Part shown: positions 16,266-24,290 of the stretch, one piece after another
Numbering within the stretch: position 1 is the first letter of the stretch
Layout: the number at the start of each line of letters is the position of its first letter
Assembly (NCBI RefSeq): GCF_009671205.1
Contig: NZ_CP045309.1
Location: 2,666,001-2,730,000 of the forward strand
Length of the DNA: 64,000 nt
Origin: Micromonospora terminaliae
GTDB lineage: Bacteria > Actinomycetota > Actinomycetes > Mycobacteriales > Micromonosporaceae
Direction of reading: 5' to 3'
The notes under the pieces: model-generated
Databases searched by the model: none
What the model saw: the letters and a program-made list of their open reading frames with translations, nothing else
What the model was told of the DNA's origin: nothing
Made by a program: the position numbers and the translations under genes

Positions 16266-17395
16266 GCCAGCCCGCCGAACCGCTCGGCACGCCGGGCGAA
16301 GCGCTCCCGGTCGCGGTCGAAGACCTCGGTGGCGACCCCGGCGAGGACCCTTGCGGGCTCGACCAGGTCCGTGCGGGAGGCCGTGGCGACCACCTGCGAC
16401 CATTCCGCCGGCACCGCCGCCGCGCCGCCGAGCGCACCGGCGATCGCGCCGGCCATGGTGGCCGTGGAGTCGGCGTCCCGGCCGTAGTTCACCGAGCCGA
16501 GCACGGCCGCCCGGTAGTCGCCGCCGGCCACCACGAGCATGCCCAGCGCCACCGGGAGCTCCTCGATGGCGTGCAGGCGGCTCGGGCGGCGGGCGCCCAG
16601 GCCGGGGCTGCGGTACTCCTCCCCCACCGTGTCGTAGGGGGCCACCGCGGCGCGCAGCGCCGGGATGGCGGCCTTCCAGTCGTCGTGCCCGCGGGCCTCC
16701 TTGACCACCGCGTCGATGGCGGCACGGGTGCCGTCGCGGGCCAGGTCGAGGGCGGCGGCCACGACGTCGTCGACGCTCGCGCCGGCGGTCGCGGCGGCGG
16801 CGACCGCGGCCGCGAAGACCGCCGCGGCCTCCCGGCCGTAGCTGTGCTGGTGCGCCCCGGCGATCTCCACGGCCTCGGCGTACGCCCCGGCCGGGTCGCC
16901 GGCGTTGACGATGCCGACCGGCGCCATGTACATGGCGGCGCCGCAGTTGACGATGTTGCCGACGCCCGCCTCGCGCGGATCGGCGTGGGCGTGGTGCAGG
17001 CGGGTGACCAACCACCGCTCGGCCGCGGCCAGGCGGTGGAAGGTCACCCCCTCCCGCTCCAGGTCCGGGATGTACACCACCCGCTCGATCAGGTCGGGGA
17101 CGAGCAGTTCCACCACGTCGTACGCGTCGAGGTGGTCCCGCTTGGCCGCGTACGCCCGGACCAGGGCGTGGGTCATCAACGTGTCGTCGGTGATGTGCCC
17201 GTCGCCCTTGTGGTACGGCGCGAGTGGCCGCGCGGTGGCCCAGTCGGCGTGGTACGGGGGGACGATCCCCTCGACCCAGCCGCCGAAGCGGGCGCGGATC
17301 TGCTCCGGAAGCGCCGTCTCGGTGGCCCCGCCGAGGGCGTCGCCCACCGCGGCGCCGACCAGGCATCCGACCGACGTGTCGAGCAAGAGTGACAT
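16262..17395 (-). CDS. ADP-ribosylglycohydrolase-family enzyme, short form
   Basis: This 377-residue protein is a second DraG/ARH-fold hydrolase. DTSVGCLVGAAVGDALGGATE opens it; HITDDTLMTHALV carries the conserved TDDT metal motif and GRDADSTATMAGAIAGALGG the second Asp-rich motif, so the dimetal site looks intact. It starts two bases after the stop of the sugar-binding protein gene. Paralogues with different motif details in one operon suggest two successive or alternative riboside substrates rather than redundancy. Both lack signal peptides and act in the cytoplasm after import. Confidence 0.85.
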   Translation of the reverse strand: MSLLLDTSVGCLVGAAVGDALGGATETALPEQIRARFGGWVEGIVPPYHADWATARPLAPYHKGDGHITDDTLMTHALVRAYAAKRDHLDAYDVVELLVPDLIERVVYIPDLEREGVTFHRLAAAERWLVTRLHHAHADPREAGVGNIVNCGAAMYMAPVGIVNAGDPAGAYAEAVEIAGAHQHSYGREAAAVFAAAVAAAATAGASVDDVVAAALDLARDGTRAAIDAVVKEARGHDDWKAAIPALRAAVAPYDTVGEEYRSPGLGARRPSRLHAIEELPVALGMLVVAGGDYRAAVLGSVNYGRDADSTATMAGAIAGALGGAAAVPAEWSQVVATASRTDLVEPARVLAGVATEVFDRDRERFARRAERFGGLA

Positions 17396-17397
17396 CG

Positions 17398-18693
17398 TTA
17401 CCTCAGAACCTGCTTGCCACCGTCGACCAGCTGCGTGCCGAGCTGGTCCAGGGTGATCTTGTTGGCGAAATACTGCTGGAGGGCCGGGGTGGCGTACTTG
17501 GTCTTCCACTCCGGGTAGCCGTCGGCCTTCTGGAACGGGGCGACGGTCAGGTCGGCCGCGCTGTCCGCGGCGACGTCCCAGCCCTGCTTGCCGTTCGTGA
17601 GCTTGACCAGCTCCTCGTTGGCCTGCTTGCCGGTGGGCACCAGCCAGTCGCCCTTGGCCAGGGCGGCCATGTTGGCCGGGTTGAGGAACCACTCCAGGAA
17701 CTGCGCGGCCTGCTTCTTGTGCTTGCTGTCCTCGGCGATGGACAGGGTCTGCGGGTTGGCGGCCTGCTTGCTGGAGAGGCCCTTGATCGGCGGGAGGGTC
17801 ACCCACTCGAAGCCGGCCGGGGCCTGCTCGACCATCTGCTGGCGCAGCGAGACCGAGCCGGGGAGCATCGCGTACTTGCCGCCGAAGAAGCCGGGCAGGG
17901 TGTCCGCGCCGCTCATGCCGAGCGCCTCCGGGGAGGCCGACTTGCTCGTGTAGATCATGTCGTGGATCCGCTTCGGCACCTCCTTCTCCGCGTCGCCGAC
18001 CTTGACCTCGGTCTTGCCGCCGTCGCTGTAGAAGAACTTGCCGTCGTAGTTCAGCGCGAGGTTCAGCACCCGGTTGGTGGGCGACTTGAGCGCCCACGCG
18101 GCGCCGTACTGGCCGGGCTTCGTGAGCTTCTGGGCGTTGGCCTGGAACTCGTCCCAGGTCCAGCCGCCGTCGGCCGGCGGCACGGCGATCCCGGCCGCGT
18201 CGAGCAGCTTCTTGTTGGCGATGACGACCTGCGACTCCAGGAGGAACGGCACACCGGCGACCTTGTCGTCGAAGGTGGCGGTGTCCCAGACGCCCTGGTC
18301 GATCTGGCCCTTGAAGTCGTCGCTGAGCAGCTTCGAGACGTCGGCCAGGTAGCCCTGCTTGCTGAACTCGCCGATGGCCGAGGCCTCGTAGTGCACGATG
18401 TCGGCCACGTCGCCACCCTCGAACGAGGTGACGAGCTGGTCGTGGACCGAGTTCCAGTCGCCCTGGACGTACTCGACCTGGATGTCCGGGTGCTCGGCGT
18501 TCCACTTGGCGACCAGGTCCTTGTTGGCCTGCAGCGACTCCTTCTGCCAGGCGAGGCTCAGGAAGCGCAGCTTGACCGGGCCGGACGAGGTCTCGTCCTT
18601 GCCGCCGCCGTCACCGCACGCGGTGAGGGCGCCGAGCCCGACGACCGCGACCGCGGCGGCCGCGGCGAGTCGGCGGAACCTGCTACGGAGCAT
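17398..18693 (-). CDS. Sugar ABC transporter substrate-binding lipoprotein
   Basis: This 431-residue extracellular binding protein has a lipoprotein signal (RRLAAAAAVAVVGLGALTAC, lipobox LTAC with Cys at about residue 26) and the family 1 solute-binding pattern (LRFLSLAWQKESLQANKDL, IQVEYVQGDWNSVHDQLVT, GGDVADIVHYEASAIGEF). It delivers a ligand to the two permeases encoded just upstream in the operon. A strong AAGGAGG site precedes ATG 18693. The ligand is not predictable from sequence; the enzymes downstream point to a ribose-containing compound. Confidence 0.9.
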   Translation of the reverse strand: MLRSRFRRLAAAAAVAVVGLGALTACGDGGGKDETSSGPVKLRFLSLAWQKESLQANKDLVAKWNAEHPDIQVEYVQGDWNSVHDQLVTSFEGGDVADIVHYEASAIGEFSKQGYLADVSKLLSDDFKGQIDQGVWDTATFDDKVAGVPFLLESQVVIANKKLLDAAGIAVPPADGGWTWDEFQANAQKLTKPGQYGAAWALKSPTNRVLNLALNYDGKFFYSDGGKTEVKVGDAEKEVPKRIHDMIYTSKSASPEALGMSGADTLPGFFGGKYAMLPGSVSLRQQMVEQAPAGFEWVTLPPIKGLSSKQAANPQTLSIAEDSKHKKQAAQFLEWFLNPANMAALAKGDWLVPTGKQANEELVKLTNGKQGWDVAADSAADLTVAPFQKADGYPEWKTKYATPALQQYFANKITLDQLGTQLVDGGKQVLR

Positions 18694-18730
18694 GGGGGAT
18701 TCCTCCTTGGTGGTGGTTGGGGGTTGTGGT

Positions 18731-19570
18731 TCAGCCCTTGACCGCGCCGGCGAGCGACCCGGACGAGAGGCGGCGTTGCATGACCGCGAAGAAGATCAGG
18801 CTCGGCAGTGTGGCCAGCAGCGAACCGGCCGCCAGGGGGCCCAGGCGGGCGGTGCCCTCGATGCCGACGAACCGGGCCAGGGCGACCGGCAGGGTCGCCA
18901 GCTCGGGGGTCTTGACCAGCACGAGGGCGAAGAAGAACTCGTTCCAGGCGGAGATGAAGGAGAACAGCGCGGTCGCCACGATGCCCGGCGCGAGCAGCGG
19001 GAAGACCACCCGGCGCAGCACCTGGAGCCGGCTCGCGCCGTCGACGCTGGCCGCCTCCTCCAGCTCGCGCGGGATGTTGCGGACGAACCCCTGGAGCATC
19101 CACAGCGCGAACGGCAGCGCCCAGACCACGTAGATCAGGACCAGCCCGGCGTGTGTGTTCGCCAGCCCGACCTGCCGCAGGATGAGGAAGATCGGGATGA
19201 TCAGCAGCACGAACGGGAAGAGCTGCGACAGCAGCACCCAGCCCAGCGCCACGGTGCCCAGCCTGGTCCGGAACCGCGCGAGGGCGTACGAGGCGGGCAG
19301 CGCCACCAGCACGGTGAGCACCGCCGAGGCGAGCGACACCTGGAGGCTGTTCAGCGCGGCCCGGCCGAGCTGCTGCTCGGTGAAGGCCTGCACGAAGTTC
19401 TGCACGGTGGGGTTGCTCGGGATGAGCGAGGGGTGCAGCCGCACCAGTTCGCGCGGCGGCTTGAACGCGGTGGACAGCAGCCAGACCAGCGGGAACCCGA
19501 GGAAGATCAGGTAGCCGGTCAGGGCGACGTACTGGAGCGTCCGCCCGGTGTGGCTCGGCTTTCCGAACAT
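18731..19570 (-). CDS. Sugar ABC transporter permease, MalG type
   Basis: This 279-residue inner-membrane permease has about six membrane segments and the EAA loop (ELEEAASVDGASRLQVLRRVVFPLLAPG), where the ATPase docks. The pattern is typical of MalG-type carbohydrate importers. It begins one base after the stop of the MalF-type gene. No ATPase gene is in the operon, so a shared ATPase such as MsiK elsewhere in the genome is presumed. Confidence 0.92.
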   Translation of the reverse strand: MFGKPSHTGRTLQYVALTGYLIFLGFPLVWLLSTAFKPPRELVRLHPSLIPSNPTVQNFVQAFTEQQLGRAALNSLQVSLASAVLTVLVALPASYALARFRTRLGTVALGWVLLSQLFPFVLLIIPIFLILRQVGLANTHAGLVLIYVVWALPFALWMLQGFVRNIPRELEEAASVDGASRLQVLRRVVFPLLAPGIVATALFSFISAWNEFFFALVLVKTPELATLPVALARFVGIEGTARLGPLAAGSLLATLPSLIFFAVMQRRLSSGSLAGAVKG

Positions 19571-19571
19571 G

Positions 19572-20504
19572 TCAGTTCGCCTCCCGGAGTCGGCGCCGCA
19601 GGTAGACCGCGAGCAGCGCGACGATGATCACGACCATGACGTTGCCGAGGGCGGCCGCGTAGCCGTAGTTGCCGTAGCGGAACGCCTCCTCGTAGGCGAA
19701 GAGCATCGGCAGCATGGTCTTGCCGCCCGGCCCGCCCGCGGTCAGCACGTAGACCAGGCCGAACGAGTTGAAGTTCCAGATGAAGTCCAGCGAGGTGATC
19801 GCCACGACGACCGGCGCGATGGCCGGCAGCGTCACGTTGCGGAACCGGTGCCAGGTGCTCGCGCCGTCCACGGCGGCCGCCTCGTGCAGCTCGCGCGGCA
19901 CGCCCTGCAGGCCGGCGAGGAGCACCACGGTGGTCTGCGGCATGCCGGCCCAGACGCCCACGATGATGACCGCGGGCAGGGCCGTGCTGAAATCGCCGAG
20001 CCAGTTGGTGCGCAGCCCGTCCGCGCCGACGCGGTAGAAGAACTCGTTCAGCAGGCCGGCGTCCGGGTGGTAGACCAGCTTCCACAGGATGCCGACCACC
20101 ACCGGGGGCATCGCCCAGGGCACCACGGAGAGCACCCGGGCCAGCCCGCGGAAGCGCAGCTGCTGGTTGAGCAGCAGCGCCAGCCCGAGGGCGAGCACGA
20201 ACTGGAGCACGGTCACGCCGACCGCCCAGAGCAGGCCGATCTTGAACGAGTTCCAGAAGAGCTCGTCGCCGAGCAGCTCCCGGTAGTTCTCCAGCCCGGT
20301 GAAGCTGATCTCGACGTTGCGCCCGGCCCGGGCGTCGGTGAAGCCCAGGTAGATGCCGCGCACCAGCGGGAAGACCGACAGCACCACGATGGGCAGCAGC
20401 GACGGGAGCAGCAGCAGGTAGATGCCGAGCCGGTCGGATTGGGACCGGGCCCTGCGGGGCCCGTCGGCGCGGGCGACGTCGGGCCGTTCGGCCACCGTGG
20501 TCAT
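19572..20504 (-). CDS. Sugar ABC transporter permease, MalF type
   Basis: This 310-residue permease has six membrane segments and the EAA loop (ELHEAAAVDGASTWHRFRNVTLPAIAP). A short cytoplasmic N-terminus ends in basic residues before YLLLLPSLLPIVVLSVFPLVRG. It partners the MalG-type permease one base downstream. Its ATG overlaps the stop of the LacI regulator gene by four bases, an uncommon coupling that ties regulator and transporter synthesis together. Confidence 0.92.
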   Translation of the reverse strand: MTTVAERPDVARADGPRRARSQSDRLGIYLLLLPSLLPIVVLSVFPLVRGIYLGFTDARAGRNVEISFTGLENYRELLGDELFWNSFKIGLLWAVGVTVLQFVLALGLALLLNQQLRFRGLARVLSVVPWAMPPVVVGILWKLVYHPDAGLLNEFFYRVGADGLRTNWLGDFSTALPAVIIVGVWAGMPQTTVVLLAGLQGVPRELHEAAAVDGASTWHRFRNVTLPAIAPVVVAITSLDFIWNFNSFGLVYVLTAGGPGGKTMLPMLFAYEEAFRYGNYGYAAALGNVMVVIIVALLAVYLRRRLREAN

Positions 20505-21592
20505 GCCGTCACCTCCGGGGTACGCGGCGCGGGCGCGGGCTCGGCCGGCGCGGGAACGAACAGCGAGGTCGTGCCGCTGGAGGCGCGCACGGCGAGGCTG
20601 GGGGCGACCTGCTCGCGGCGCGGCGGCAGGCTGGCGTCGGCGATGCGCTGGAGCAGCAGTTCGGCGGCGCGGCGACCGCGCTCGGCCGAGCCGAGGGAGA
20701 CGCTGGAGAGCTGCGGGAACGTCATCTGGGCCAGCTCGGTGTCGTCCATGCCGACCAGCGCCACCTCGTCGGGGACGCGCCGGCCGGCGGCGAGCAGGGC
20801 GTGCAGCGCGCCCACGGCGATGAGGTCGTTGGCGCAGACCAGCGCGTCGGGCTCGGCGCGGGCCAGGAGTCGCTCGGCGGCCGCCCGGCCGGCCGCGTAG
20901 CGGAAGTCGCCGATCTCGACGAGGCGCTCGTCGAGGGCGATGCCGTGCCGGTCGAGAGCGGCCCGGAAGCCGGCGTCGCGGGCCGCGCCGGGCACGGTGT
21001 CGAGCGGGCCGTTGAGGAAGCCGATCCGCCGCCGCCCGGCCGCGACCAGGTGGTCGACGGCCAGCCCCACGCCGGTACGCGAGTCGGTGCGGACGTTGTC
21101 CACGGGCGCGTCGGCGGGGAGCTGCCCGACCACGACCACCGGGACCGGGTTGTCGACCAGCGCGGCGAGGTGGTCGTCGGTGACCCGGATCGGGGAGACG
21201 ATCATGCCGTCGACGTAGCGGTGGGCCAGCCGGCGCAGCAGGGCGGTCTCGTTGTCGATCCGCCCGCCGGTGGCGTGCACGAGCAGCTGCCGGCCGGAGG
21301 CGGCCACCACCGACTCGATGGCCCGCATCATCTCGACGTACACCGGGTTGCCGATGTCCTCGACGGCGAGCGCCACGAGGCCGGTGCGCTGGGACTGGAG
21401 CGAGCGGGCGATGGCGTTGGGCACGTACCCGACCTCGGCCGCGGCCTCGCGCACCTTGCGGACGGTCTCCGGGCTGCCGCCGACGCCGTTGAGCACGCGC
21501 GAGGCGGAGGCGATGGAGACACCGGCGCGGGCGGCGACGGTGTGGACGGTGGGCCGGCCGTCGGCCGACTCCTGTAAACGTTTACGACCCAC
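20501..21592 (-). CDS. LacI-family transcriptional regulator of the ribosyl-catabolic operon
   Basis: This 363-residue repressor has an N-terminal LacI helix-turn-helix (TVHTVAARAGVSIASASRVLNG, then hinge helix AIARSLQSQRTGLVAL) and a periplasmic-binding-protein-like effector domain ending at the C-terminus. GTG 21592 is chosen because GGAGGT lies six bases upstream and no other start codon lies between it and the DNA-binding domain. It is the first gene of the ten-gene operon and overlaps the permease gene by ATGA. Three LacI-type operators lie at its 5' end, one of them inside its own first codons, so it is probably autoregulated and induced by the imported substrate. Confidence 0.92.
   Translation of the reverse strand: MGRKRLQESADGRPTVHTVAARAGVSIASASRVLNGVGGSPETVRKVREAAAEVGYVPNAIARSLQSQRTGLVALAVEDIGNPVYVEMMRAIESVVAASGRQLLVHATGGRIDNETALLRRLAHRYVDGMIVSPIRVTDDHLAALVDNPVPVVVVGQLPADAPVDNVRTDSRTGVGLAVDHLVAAGRRRIGFLNGPLDTVPGAARDAGFRAALDRHGIALDERLVEIGDFRYAAGRAAAERLLARAEPDALVCANDLIAVGALHALLAAGRRVPDEVALVGMDDTELAQMTFPQLSSVSLGSAERGRRAAELLLQRIADASLPPRREQVAPSLAVRASSGTTSLFVPAPAEPAPAPRTPEVTA
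21574..21585. promoter_or_regulatory. LacI operator O1, GTAAACGTTTAC (within the lacI 5' coding end)
   Basis: This perfect 12-base palindrome with the CG centre of LacI/CcpA-type operators lies over codons 3-6 of the regulator gene. Binding here would block elongation at the operon start. Confidence 0.85.
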
Positions 21593-21616
21593 GCCCGCAC
21601 CTCCAGCTGCTCTGCT

Positions 21617-21628
21617 GTAAACGTTTCC
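21617..21628. promoter_or_regulatory. LacI operator O2, GTAAACGTTTCC
   Basis: This copy differs from O1 at one position and lies 25 bases upstream of the regulator start. Its centre is 43 bases from that of O1, four helical turns, which fits cooperative binding on the same DNA face. Confidence 0.82.
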
Positions 21629-21673
21629 GGAAGTCTGCGCCCCGTCCGACGGTCCGGTCAAGGCCTCGTTACG

Positions 21674-21685
21674 AAAACGTTTCCA
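21674..21685. promoter_or_regulatory. LacI operator O3, GAAAACGTTTCC
   Basis: A third AACGTTT-centred site lies 57 bases beyond O2 (centre to centre). The three sites bracket the region where the operon promoter must lie. Confidence 0.75.
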
Positions 21686-21777
21686 ACCGCGCTGACCTCG
21701 CGCGATCGACTCCAGCTCGGCGTCGTGGCGGCATCCGGCGGGCCGGGACCCCGCCAGCTCGGCGAGCCGGCGTCGCC

Positions 21778-22218
21778 TCAGCGTGAGGGCGCCGGCACCC
21801 GCGCGGTGAGGGGGCGGCCGGTGAGGCGGCGGATCGCCAGGTAGCCCTCGCAGCCGAGGCACAGCCCGAAGGCCGCGTTGAGGAAGGCGGCCGCGAGCGC
21901 GGCAGCGGTGGCCACCAGCCCGAGCAGCGGCACGCCGGCCAGCCAGCCGGCCGCGCCGGCCGTGGCGAAGACGAGGCCGACGAGCTGGGCGAACCGGACC
22001 GGGGCCAATGGCTCCAACTCGGCCGGCGGGGCGAGCCGGGGCGCGACCAGCAACCGGAAGAGCAGGCCGTACGGGCCGAGGCGCGGGTGGACGGCGGTGA
22101 GCGCGAAGACGACGGCCTGGGCCAGGGCGAGCCAACCGGAGCCGGTGACCAGGGCGGCGGCGAGGACGACGGTGGTGAGGGCGGCGGCGAATCGCGGCCC
22201 GCGGGGGTCGAGCAGCAT
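21778..22218 (-). CDS. DUF4395 membrane protein
   Basis: This 146-residue protein has four hydrophobic segments and the DUF4395 pattern: FAAALTTVVLAAALVTG at the N-terminus, HPRLGPYGLLFR, and the C-terminal LCLGCEGYL with two cysteines two residues apart. The family is encoded beside thioredoxin-like genes, as here, and a redox role coupling membrane and thiol chemistry is inferred. A GGAAG site precedes ATG 22218. The gene follows a tiny leader-peptide gene and the thioredoxin gene on the same strand. Confidence 0.85.
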   Translation of the reverse strand: MLLDPRGPRFAAALTTVVLAAALVTGSGWLALAQAVVFALTAVHPRLGPYGLLFRLLVAPRLAPPAELEPLAPVRFAQLVGLVFATAGAAGWLAGVPLLGLVATAAALAAAFLNAAFGLCLGCEGYLAIRRLTGRPLTARVPAPSR

Positions 22219-22250
22219 GAGGGCTTCCGTTCGGGTGGCGAAGGGGTCGG

Positions 22251-22337
22251 TCAGGCGGTCGCGACCGGCGCACAGAGGCTCGCCGCGAGCCGCCCGTGGT
22301 CCACGACCCGCCGCCGGACCAGCCGGACGCCGGTCAC
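22251..22337 (-). CDS. Putative cysteine-containing leader peptide upstream of DUF4395 gene
   Basis: A 28-residue reading frame starts at GTG 22337, overlapping the thioredoxin gene stop by four bases (GTGA), and ends 32 bases before the DUF4395 start. It reads M-TGVRLVRRRVVDHGRLAASLC followed by APVATA. The pattern arginine cluster, x-V-D, R-x-A, then a Cys near the end fits the short actinobacterial leader peptides found in front of sulfur- and thiol-related genes, where ribosome stalling at Cys codons is thought to control the next gene. It is too short for routine gene calls. The match is by pattern only. Confidence 0.6.
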   Translation of the reverse strand: MTGVRLVRRRVVDHGRLAASLCAPVATA

Positions 22338-22777
22338 GACCGCGCCCCGGCCAGTGGGGCGAGCGCGGCGAGCAGGTCCGCCCGGTCCGGCACGCCGGCG
22401 GCCCGCCGGACGATCCGGCCGGCGGCGTCCACCACCAGCACCGTCGGGGTCCGCCAGACGTCCAGCTCGCGGGCCCGGTCGAGGTGCTCGTCGACGCCCA
22501 CCTCCAGCAGGGTGACCCCGTCGAGCCGCCCCGCCACGTCCTCGAGCACCCGGCGGGCGGCCCGGCAGGGCGCGCAGACCGGTGCGGAGAACTGGACCAG
22601 CGTGACCTCGCCGGCGCGGACGCCGAGCGCGGCCAGCGCGGCCCGGTGCGCCGCGTCGCCGGCCGGGGACACGGCGCGCAGCCGGCCGTCGCGACGCCGA
22701 TGCCACCAGCCGAAGGCGCCGGCGGCCGCGAGCACCGCGACGAGCACCAGGAGACCGGTCAGGCGGGGTGGCTGCAC
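22334..22777 (-). CDS. Membrane-anchored thioredoxin-like protein
   Basis: This 147-residue protein has one N-terminal membrane helix (LTGLLVLVAVLAAAGAFGWW) and a thioredoxin fold with redox motif CAPC (VQFSAPVCAPCRAARRVLEDV) and the cis-proline region (WRTPTVLVVDAAGR). The GTG at 22777 puts the helix at the N-terminus, so the redox domain is anchored to the membrane. It leads a small thiol group with the leader peptide and DUF4395 gene downstream. A disulfide reductase or cytochrome-maturation-like role is possible. Confidence 0.85.
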   Translation of the reverse strand: MQPPRLTGLLVLVAVLAAAGAFGWWHRRRDGRLRAVSPAGDAAHRAALAALGVRAGEVTLVQFSAPVCAPCRAARRVLEDVAGRLDGVTLLEVGVDEHLDRARELDVWRTPTVLVVDAAGRIVRRAAGVPDRADLLAALAPLAGARS

Positions 22778-22999
22778 CGTCCCAGGCTGCCACGACGACC
22801 GGCGCAGCGGACCCCGCCGTCCCAGCCACCGGACGTGACATCGCCTACTCCGGCGGTGGGAATGGCGTCCCAGGAATCGGCGGTCGTCGCATTTGTCCTC
22901 TGGCGCACCGGCCGATCCTGGCAATATTCTCCACTTCGCGCGCAGCAGTTGGAGTTCCTTTACATGCCCGCACGCCCGTCGGGCCATTGAGGAGATGCC

Positions 23000-24133
23000 A
23001 TGCACTTCGACCACCCCGAGCTGGACCGTCGTACCCTGCTGCGGGCCGGCCTCGGCGCCGCCGCGGTGGCGGTCGTCGGGAGCGAACTCGCCTTCCCGGC
23101 CGCCGCGCAGGCCGCGCCGGGCGCGGACCTCGGCTGGATCATCAGCTGCGACGAGTGGGGCGCCCGCCCGCCGGCGGATCCGCTGTCGATCAGCGCGATC
23201 GCGACCAACAAGATCATCGTCCATCACATGGCGTTCCCGAACAGCACGGACTACTCCGAGGAACACGCCAAGCAGCTCGCCCGCGACTGCCAGGACCTGC
23301 ACATGGACACCAACCGGTGGTCGGACACCGGGCAGCACTTCACGGTCAGCCGGGGCGGCCACGTCCTGGAGGGACGGCACGGCAGCCTCGAACGGTTGCA
23401 GGCCGGCGACCGGCAGATGATCTCGGCGCACTGCCCCGGCGAGAACGGCCGGGCCATCGGCATCGAGAACGAGGGCACCTACGTCACCGAGACGCCGCCC
23501 GAGGAGCTGCTCGACTCGCTCGTGAAGCTCTGCACCGCCGTCTGCCGGCAGTACGGCCTGCACGCGCACGACATCTTCGGCCACTGGGACTTCCGGGCCA
23601 CGCAGTGCCCCGGCGCGATGTTCTACCGGGAGTTCCCGGCGCTGCGCCGCCGGGTCTTCGCCAAGCTCGGCACCCACCTGTCCGACGTGCCGGCCCGCCG
23701 CTGGCCGGACATCTGGCGCTTCGTCGGCGGCCCGGTGGTGCAGGTCGCCCAGCGCCTGCTCACCTTCCGCGGCTACACCGTCCCGGTCACCGGCGTCTTC
23801 GACGCGGCCACCGTGGCGGCCGTGCAGGACTGGCAGGCGCGCAACGGCATCCCGGTCGACATCGACGCCACCCTCACGGCGCCGACCTGGGAGACCCTCG
23901 CGCCCGAGTTGGAGAAGGACGCCACCGGCATCCCGGTGGAGACGGTGCAGTTCATGCTCAACTCCAAGGGCTACGCCGACGTCGCGATCACCGGCGAGTA
24001 CGACTACCCCACCAAGAAGGCCCTCAAGGACCTGCAGGAACTGCACGGTCTCGACCCGAACGGCAAGGTCAGCACCACCACCTGGTGTGCCCTGGTGGGG
24101 GGTGTGGTGCGTCAGTCGTTCCAGAAGAACTGA
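23000..24133 (+). CDS. Exported PGRP-type amidase with two peptidoglycan-binding-like domains
   Basis: This 377-residue protein has a Tat signal (ELDRRTLLRAGLGAAAVAVVG, cleavage after about residue 37). An amidase_2/PGRP domain follows at ~40-220 with zinc ligands in IIVHHMAF (His75/76), GHWDFRATQC (His195, Cys203) and IGIENEG. Two C-terminal peptidoglycan-binding-like repeats (VVQVAQRLLTFRGYTV and TVQFMLNSKGYADV) follow. It should cut between muramic acid and the stem peptide of cell walls. Its own ribosome site (GAGGAG) and a strong terminator downstream make it monocistronic. Confidence 0.88.
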   Translation: MHFDHPELDRRTLLRAGLGAAAVAVVGSELAFPAAAQAAPGADLGWIISCDEWGARPPADPLSISAIATNKIIVHHMAFPNSTDYSEEHAKQLARDCQDLHMDTNRWSDTGQHFTVSRGGHVLEGRHGSLERLQAGDRQMISAHCPGENGRAIGIENEGTYVTETPPEELLDSLVKLCTAVCRQYGLHAHDIFGHWDFRATQCPGAMFYREFPALRRRVFAKLGTHLSDVPARRWPDIWRFVGGPVVQVAQRLLTFRGYTVPVTGVFDAATVAAVQDWQARNGIPVDIDATLTAPTWETLAPELEKDATGIPVETVQFMLNSKGYADVAITGEYDYPTKKALKDLQELHGLDPNGKVSTTTWCALVGGVVRQSFQKN

Positions 24134-24155
24134 CGGCGCACCGGCGGGGAAAAAG

Positions 24156-24189
24156 GCGGTGGGGGTGGCAACGGCGCCACCCCCACCGC
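24156..24189. terminator. 14-bp perfect stem-loop after the PGRP amidase gene
   Basis: GCGGTGGGGGTGGC at 24156-24169 is fully complementary to 24176-24189, with a six-base loop. It begins 22 bases after the amidase stop codon and is preceded by an A-run, so it may also work on the opposite strand. Confidence 0.75.
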
Positions 24190-24290
24190 TGCCGTCCGCA
24201 CCCGCGGCGACTCACCGGTCACGCGTCGTTGTGACCGTCGTACCCGCCTGCGACGATGACCCTCGTTCACGGACGAAGGAGGGTCGCACA

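Noticed and set aside
14862..17395. ADP-ribosyl hydrolases as an antitoxin or anti-phage module
   Set aside because: The neighbours are a sugar importer, LacI regulator and ribokinase; no toxin, nuclease or transferase partner is present, so a catabolic role is better supported.
22857..22872. Inverted repeat TGGGA-N6-TCCCA between the thioredoxin and amidase genes
   Set aside because: Five-base GC-rich arms are expected by chance at this base composition, and nothing else supports a function.
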